NCBI GenBank assembly: GCA_947625495.1
Contig: CANQOQ010000005.1
Span: forward strand, 1-64,000
Direction of reading: 5' to 3'
Origin: Candidatus Gastranaerophilales bacterium
Lineage (GTDB): Bacteria > Cyanobacteriota > Vampirovibrionia > Gastranaerophilales > Gastranaerophilaceae
Length of the DNA stretch: 64,000 nt
A program made the translations under genes and the position numbers. Position 1 is the first letter of the stretch, and the number at the start of each line of letters is the position of its first letter. The notes beneath the pieces were generated by a model. It saw only the letters and a program-made list of their open reading frames with translations, did not search any database and had not been told where the DNA came from. Of this stretch, positions 59,718-64,000 are shown one piece after another.

Positions 59718-61196
59718 ATGAAAATTATATATGTAATTATAATTGTATTAATTATTATAAAACCGGCTGAAGCAGAAGTATCTGATTATATAGATGCATT
59801 TACGGGCTGCTGCGAGAGTGATTCATATAAAGTATATTCACAGGTTATTAAAGGCGGAGCGACAATTTCCGATATAGATAAACAATTTATAATAGATAGA
59901 GAAATATCAAAAGAACTCGGTTCAAATTTTATATATACGGATTTAGATGAATGTATTAAAACTGCTTTAGGCGAAAATTTTGATATAAAAATACAAAGAG
60001 AAAATAAGAATGAGGCATACTGGCTTCATAAAAATGCACAATTTCAGCTGCTTCCCGATATTTATTACAACTATGATATAAAGAATTTGGAAGGTGAGTA
60101 TTTAGTTGGCGGTATAGTTGCTACAACAACGCATGAAGTTCCCGTTCAGAGCCTTGTAGTATTAGAGTGGTCGACAATTAATCAGGGCAGATATTTCTTT
60201 CAAACGGCTATGGCAAGAAATAATTTGAAAAGAGCCAGAGCTAATTTAGAATATACAAGAGAAGAAACAATATTAAACACCGTAAATGCATATTATGATA
60301 CGCTCCAAAGTAAAATGGAAATAGAAGTACAAAAATTAAATTTATATAACAGAATTGAGCAGTTAAAATACACACAGGCAAGATATCAAGCAGGGATAGG
60401 AACGTTATATGATGTAAAAAGAGCGGAGGCTGAACTTGCGGGAGCTCGGCAGGATTATACCGAAACGCTAAACGGACTAAGGTTAAATCAATCAATACTT
60501 GCAAATGTAATAGGTGTCGATGTACTTGATGCCGTTTATCCGTTTGAAATAGTTGTGGATTCCAGAAATTTAATAGATAAGAGTTATGATATAGAGTCAT
60601 TATATAAACAGGCTCTTGAATCAAGAGAAGATATAAGAGCAAAAAAGGCTGAAGTAAATGTATATAAGGCTCAAAGAAGCATGAACTATACGGATATAAT
60701 TCCTGAAATTACACTATCATACCAAAATGGCTTGGTCGGAACTAAAAGGATGGGGCTTTCATCACATAACAGTATTACGCTTGATGTAAGAGCGCATGTC
60801 GGTAAAAATCTGCTTATGGGTACAATAACGCAGATTAAAGCTGATAGTGCCGTTGTCAAAGCAAAAAAACTTGAACTTATAAATTTAGAACGTCAGGTTA
60901 AACAAAATATTATTGACGCATATTATGACAGTGAAAATGCTTTGAAAAAAATTGAAGCTTCAAGGCGCGAAACAGATGCTGCTGATATAAGTTTAGATTT
61001 ATCACTTGCAAATATGAAATCCGGTGAAGCTACTTTTATTGATGTTATTGCTTCTCAAAATTTAAAAGTTCAGGCGAATCTCAATTTAATTTCAAATATG
61101 ATAGAATACAATAAAGCGCAGGCTCGTCTGCTTTTTGAAATCGGGCTTATAAGTCCTGAAAATGTACTTGATAAATATAAAAGAAGATTTTATTAA
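59718..61196 (+). CDS. TolC-family outer-membrane efflux protein
   Basis: A 492-aa protein with a signal peptide (residues 1-20, ending AEA). It shows the OEP duplicated helical architecture: two halves, each with long coiled-coil helices (NAYYDTLQSKMEIEVQKLNL, QARYQAGIGTLYDVKRAEAE; IDAYYDSENALKKIEASRRE, MKSGEATFIDVIASQ). The GT-YDVLRAEVE-like and G-F-DVL motifs are typical. It forms a trimeric channel that works with inner-membrane transporters for efflux or type I secretion; no partner pump is encoded here. ATG has no Shine-Dalgarno; a GATAAT lies 7 bases upstream. Confidence 0.92.
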   Translation: MKIIYVIIIVLIIIKPAEAEVSDYIDAFTGCCESDSYKVYSQVIKGGATISDIDKQFIIDREISKELGSNFIYTDLDECIKTALGENFDIKIQRENKNEAYWLHKNAQFQLLPDIYYNYDIKNLEGEYLVGGIVATTTHEVPVQSLVVLEWSTINQGRYFFQTAMARNNLKRARANLEYTREETILNTVNAYYDTLQSKMEIEVQKLNLYNRIEQLKYTQARYQAGIGTLYDVKRAEAELAGARQDYTETLNGLRLNQSILANVIGVDVLDAVYPFEIVVDSRNLIDKSYDIESLYKQALESREDIRAKKAEVNVYKAQRSMNYTDIIPEITLSYQNGLVGTKRMGLSSHNSITLDVRAHVGKNLLMGTITQIKADSAVVKAKKLELINLERQVKQNIIDAYYDSENALKKIEASRRETDAADISLDLSLANMKSGEATFIDVIASQNLKVQANLNLISNMIEYNKAQARLLFEIGLISPENVLDKYKRRFY

Positions 61197-61244
61197 TGAA
61201 TAAAATTTTTAAAATGTGGAATTATTTTATTGGGAAAGAAAATA

Positions 61245-62333
61245 ATGATTTTTATAAAGAAACTTATTAATTTAATAAAGAATGTTCATAATCCTAAAAC
61301 AGACATGGAAAGTGAGATATATGAACAACCTTTAATAATAGAGAAATTAATCAAAAAATATATAAAAAACAATGATATTAACGATATTGATATTCCTAAA
61401 AATATATCTTCCGTTGCATTAATAGCAAGCGGTTCTTCATATCATTGCGCCGCAATTATAGCTTATTACATAAGAAATAATGTAAATATAAGTGCTCAAG
61501 CGTACTATGCAAGTGAATTTTCAATAGAAGAAAATATAAAAATAACACCTGACACGTTGTATATATTCATTTCACAATCGGGAGAAACTTCCGATACACT
61601 TAAATCACTGGATAAAATTAAAGAGAGAACCGATAATACACTTGCAGTAACAAATACAAAGAATTCTACATTATATAAAAAAGCAAAATATAAATTATTA
61701 ATTTATGCAGGAGAAGAAAAATCGATTGCGTCAACAAAAGCAATGAGTGCACAGCTTTTTGTCTTATTTTTACTCTGTGCCAAATTAATGCAGCATAACG
61801 GTATTAATCATAATCAACTAATAAATGCGCTTAAATATATTCCCTCCGCATTTGAAAATTCATGCCGGTATAACGATAAAATTATGCTCATAGCAGATAA
61901 GCTTTCAAAATATGAAAATGCAGCGATACTGGCATCCGGCATGTTTTATCCCTTGGCAAAAGAAGGTGCATTAAAAATCAAGGAGACATCATATATAAAT
62001 ACAACAGCATATCCTACGGGAGAATTTTTACATGGGCATATAGCCATATTAAATAAGAAATGTGCAGTAATTTCCGTAATTAATAATAATAACATAGAAT
62101 TTACAACAAATGTGGCTGATAGAATAAGAAAAAATTATGATTCTGATATATTTATCATTTCTGCCATAAATCTGCCAAACGTGAGCGAAAATATTATTTC
62201 ACTAAAAAACGGGGATGATATTTGTTTTATGTTCTCGGCGCTGTTTTTACTTCAAAATCTCTCTTTAAGAACATCTTTAATATTAAATAGGAATTTAGAT
62301 AAACCTTTTGGACTGACAAAAGTTGTTAAATAA
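61245..62333 (+). CDS. SIS-domain aldose-ketose isomerase (GlmS C-half-like)
   Basis: A 362-aa protein homologous to the isomerase half of glucosamine-6-phosphate synthase. Residues about 25-35 read MESEIYEQP, the known start of that half. The first SIS domain has ASGSSYHCA, ISQSGETSDTLKSL and GEEKSIASTKAMSAQ. The second has ASGMFYPLAKEGALKIKE, TGEFLHGHIAIL (catalytic Glu/His) and a final NRNLDKPFGLTKVVK. The glutaminase half is absent, so it may use ammonia or run as a deaminase. ATG 61245 follows GGGAAAG; TTG 61230 is an alternative. Confidence 0.88.
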   Translation: MIFIKKLINLIKNVHNPKTDMESEIYEQPLIIEKLIKKYIKNNDINDIDIPKNISSVALIASGSSYHCAAIIAYYIRNNVNISAQAYYASEFSIEENIKITPDTLYIFISQSGETSDTLKSLDKIKERTDNTLAVTNTKNSTLYKKAKYKLLIYAGEEKSIASTKAMSAQLFVLFLLCAKLMQHNGINHNQLINALKYIPSAFENSCRYNDKIMLIADKLSKYENAAILASGMFYPLAKEGALKIKETSYINTTAYPTGEFLHGHIAILNKKCAVISVINNNNIEFTTNVADRIRKNYDSDIFIISAINLPNVSENIISLKNGDDICFMFSALFLLQNLSLRTSLILNRNLDKPFGLTKVVK

Positions 62334-62338
62334 TTAAT

Positions 62339-62363
62339 GGCAAAAAATAAATTTACGTGTTTT
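62339..62363 (+). promoter_or_regulatory. GGCAAAAAATAAATT...TGTTTT element (copy d)
   Basis: GGCAAAAAATAAATT (62339-62353) and TGTTTT (62358-62363), with the same 19-base G-to-T spacing as copy a. It starts 5 bases after the stop of the SIS gene and lies 36 bases before the tagged RelA/SpoT-like gene. Confidence 0.5.
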
Positions 62364-62374
62364 GTATTTATGTT

Positions 62375-63901
62375 ATGAAAATATTTTTAAATCCAACACA
62401 CACAAAAAATCTTATATATAATAATTATAAAAATTTTGGTATTTCAGATAAAAATCAAAAAAGTATAAATAAAAATTCAGATTTAAACTTTGCTTATGAC
62501 AAAAGAGATTTAGTAACATTTAGCGGCAGAGCACAGCTTATTTCAAAGAATATGAAATATGCTCCGTCAGGTGCTTTATGTATAAAAGTTAATAATAATG
62601 CCCAACCTGCCAAAGCATATTTGGATATTGTACTTGATAAATATATAAAGCCGTTGGAATATAATAAAACCAGAAACAAAAAAGCTCCTAAATATCCCGT
62701 ATCGAGAATACAAACCAGAATAAAGAGTCCGACATCTATCAGAGAAAAAGTTGTATCTAAGTATTCAAAATTGCATGGTGAAGAAGTTAAAAAATTTTCA
62801 GAGCAAATTTATGAAGAATTTTCTCAATACTGCAATGTTAATCCTTCTGTTGATAAAAGTGTAATTATATCTAAAATTGAAGAAATAATTGAAAAAAACA
62901 TATTAAATAAAAAATCTCCCGTGTATGAATCTTCAGCATTTTTTCTTTTAAAAATATATGATGAAATCAAAAATAAAAATTATTTTGATTTTTCATCCAA
63001 AACAGAAAAATATATAAAGACGATGATGTCAGATATAGCAGATTCTTTAGAAACATCATTTCTTGAAAATGATGCTGAGGAAAATACTTTTAATTCACCT
63101 GATTCAGTAGAAGGTATAAAATACTATGCAAATGATATAGTCGGTGCAAGAATATTACTGAAAAATACTGGGCAAGAATCGGTTGGACTGCTTATAAATG
63201 CCCTAAAACAAGCTGTATCTGATAAAAAATTAAAGATTTTATCCATAGAAAGTAACATACCTGATCCAGACAGACTGCCAAAAGGCAGACAGATTTCAGA
63301 GTATATCTATGCAACAGATGCCCAGCTTCGTTCACTTGCAAAAGCTTCGGGTGCTAAGTTAATTAAAAACAATTCAAAATCAGGTTATTTGGCTGTTCAC
63401 ATAAATGTAGATTTATCAAACAGTTTATTTGGTGATGAAAATAGTCCTTATAACGGATATAAAGGCGAAATTCAAATAATAGGTGAAGATGTCGAAAAGC
63501 TAAAAGAAGTTGAAGATATATGTTATAAACTTAAAGATAATAAAAATGCCATTAACGCTGCATATAAACCTTTTAAAGACTATTTTATGAAATATTATAA
63601 TAACTCAAATAAAGATGCATTTGATGATTATACATATATGCTATATTTATCTCAAAGAACAATTCCTGATGATGCGCCGGAGAGTCAAGCTTTTGAAACA
63701 ATTGAACAGCTTGGGTTTAAAGACAAAGTTCCTAAAGAACTTGATTTTAATATTCTAAGAAAAATTAAACTTCAATGCGATAATGAAATAAAGAAACAAG
63801 AACAATTGGAAATGTCTAAAATAACTTATAATGCTAAATCATCTAAAAATCTTGATGAAATTAAGGATATTTTATCATATATATCATATTATTTAAAATA
63901 A
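62375..63901 (+). CDS. Divergent RelA/SpoT-synthetase-like protein with helical insertion
   Basis: A 508-aa protein. Segments in order resemble the (p)ppGpp synthetase fold: RIKSPTSIREK at 115-125 (ATP-binding R-x-K...S loop), DIVGARI at 254-260 (catalytic Asp region), SGYLAVHI at 336-343 (the Tyr that stacks on the guanine, with His) and GEIQI at 364-368 (catalytic Glu). In ordinary synthetases the first two are about 20 residues apart; here about 125 helical residues intervene. No HD hydrolase, TGS or ACT domain is seen. DLVTFSGRAQ at about 45-54 carries the F-x-G tag. ATG 62375 is preferred over GTG 62357. Activity unproven. Confidence 0.6.
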   Translation: MKIFLNPTHTKNLIYNNYKNFGISDKNQKSINKNSDLNFAYDKRDLVTFSGRAQLISKNMKYAPSGALCIKVNNNAQPAKAYLDIVLDKYIKPLEYNKTRNKKAPKYPVSRIQTRIKSPTSIREKVVSKYSKLHGEEVKKFSEQIYEEFSQYCNVNPSVDKSVIISKIEEIIEKNILNKKSPVYESSAFFLLKIYDEIKNKNYFDFSSKTEKYIKTMMSDIADSLETSFLENDAEENTFNSPDSVEGIKYYANDIVGARILLKNTGQESVGLLINALKQAVSDKKLKILSIESNIPDPDRLPKGRQISEYIYATDAQLRSLAKASGAKLIKNNSKSGYLAVHINVDLSNSLFGDENSPYNGYKGEIQIIGEDVEKLKEVEDICYKLKDNKNAINAAYKPFKDYFMKYYNNSNKDAFDDYTYMLYLSQRTIPDDAPESQAFETIEQLGFKDKVPKELDFNILRKIKLQCDNEIKKQEQLEMSKITYNAKSSKNLDEIKDILSYISYYLK

Positions 63902-63902
63902 A

Positions 63903-64000
63903 CTATTTATAATTTTTCATTGCTTTTTGCATAAAATCAGTTAATACGGGGATATAAAAAATTCTGCCCAGAAATATACCGGATATTATGTATATAAGAA
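63903..64000 (-). CDS. C-terminal end of a membrane protein (partial)
   Basis: The minus-strand frame entering from the right edge is open for 31 codons and ends at TAG (63905-63903). It encodes LIYIISGIFLGRIFYIPVL followed by TDFMQKAMKNYK, a membrane helix and a basic tail. It is convergent with the RelA/SpoT-like gene, whose stop is 1 base away. Too little is visible for identification. Confidence 0.5.
   Translation of the reverse strand, partial: LIYIISGIFLGRIFYIPVLTDFMQKAMKNYK

Noticed and set aside
1-64000. Alternative genetic code (UGA recoded), considered because the genome is very AT-rich
   Set aside because: UGA ends real genes such as trmL (27484-27486), and core proteins read at full length with the standard code.
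1-64000. CRISPR arrays, insertion sequences, tRNA or rRNA genes
   Set aside because: I scanned the intergenic gaps and saw no regularly spaced direct repeats, transposase frames, or cloverleaf/T-loop sequences; gaps are nearly all under 200 bases.

Overview
The window is AT-rich (roughly 30% G+C by eye), densely coded on both strands, and reads as chromosomal core genome. It has no insertion sequences, phage genes, CRISPR array or tRNA genes that I could find. UGA is used as a normal stop (for example trmL). The envelope is that of a diderm: a TolC-type outer-membrane channel, an MCE lipid-transport protein, POTRA-type FtsQ and murein synthesis genes. These sit with a fermentative-looking D-lactate dehydrogenase, a membrane pyrophosphatase, a dgt-dnaG-rpoD cluster and a long SRP RNA with an Alu domain. 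Together with several lineage-specific proteins carrying a short F-x-G/S motif near the N terminus, this best fits a gut member of the Gastranaerophilales (Vampirovibrionia/Melainabacteria, the non-photosynthetic sisters of Cyanobacteria). That placement is inference; no rRNA is present to prove it.

Layout. 1-2.5 kb: end of aroC, then aroK-aroB-surE (shikimate pathway). 2.5-7.3 kb: yraN, an SDR, a single-domain LuxR-type regulator, an MCE protein, a CgeB-like glycosyltransferase overlapping an orphan OmpR-type regulator, and an HNH-like protein. 7.4-11.5 kb: a divergent membrane pyrophosphatase, a pentapeptide-repeat protein, a degenerate HD-domain protein and rpmB. 11.6-17.1 kb: dgt-dnaG-rpoD, then a lineage-specific AAA+ ATPase. 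22.6-17.1 kb (minus): pgi, a WecG/TagA transferase, a split transketolase and ftsE-ftsX. 22.7-29.3 kb: thiL, a 5'-nucleotidase without signal peptide, then an oxidoreductase, CDP-alcohol transferase, trmL, nnrD and TPR run. 29.3-30.8 kb (minus): eno followed directly by the SRP RNA. 30.9-32.5 kb: two membrane proteins.

32.5-37.9 kb (minus) is the most unusual block: a 24-codon leader ORF and a 419-aa unknown membrane protein, then three tandem radical SAM paralogues with cysteine-rich N termini and a VanH-like D-lactate dehydrogenase. 38-43.6 kb (minus): rplI, small genes, a bifunctional-nuclease homologue, and rpsE-rpmD-rplO-secY-adk-map, which is the distal half of the spc operon cut off from its proximal half. 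43.7-48.1 kb (minus): murC-murB-ddl-ftsQ. 48.2-64 kb: a dicarboxylate/glutamate symporter, a small Cys protein, pheT, a CHASE2-adenylate cyclase, recG, two glycosyltransferases, TolC, a GlmS-type isomerase without its amidotransferase domain, and a protein with divergent RelA/SpoT synthetase motifs.

The most novel signals are these. (1) A bipartite promoter-like element, GGCAAAAAAAATT ... TATTTT, is shared by lineage-specific genes at 6.9, 15.7, 23.7 and 62.3 kb, with a weaker copy at 10.5 kb. (2) Three of these proteins carry a short F-x-G/S tag. (3) The tagged 62.4 kb protein looks like an alarmone synthetase split by a helical insertion. (4) The radical SAM cluster. (5) A candidate attenuator plus leader peptide sits between rplI and the 419-aa gene. 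(6) Some genes appear to be leaderless.
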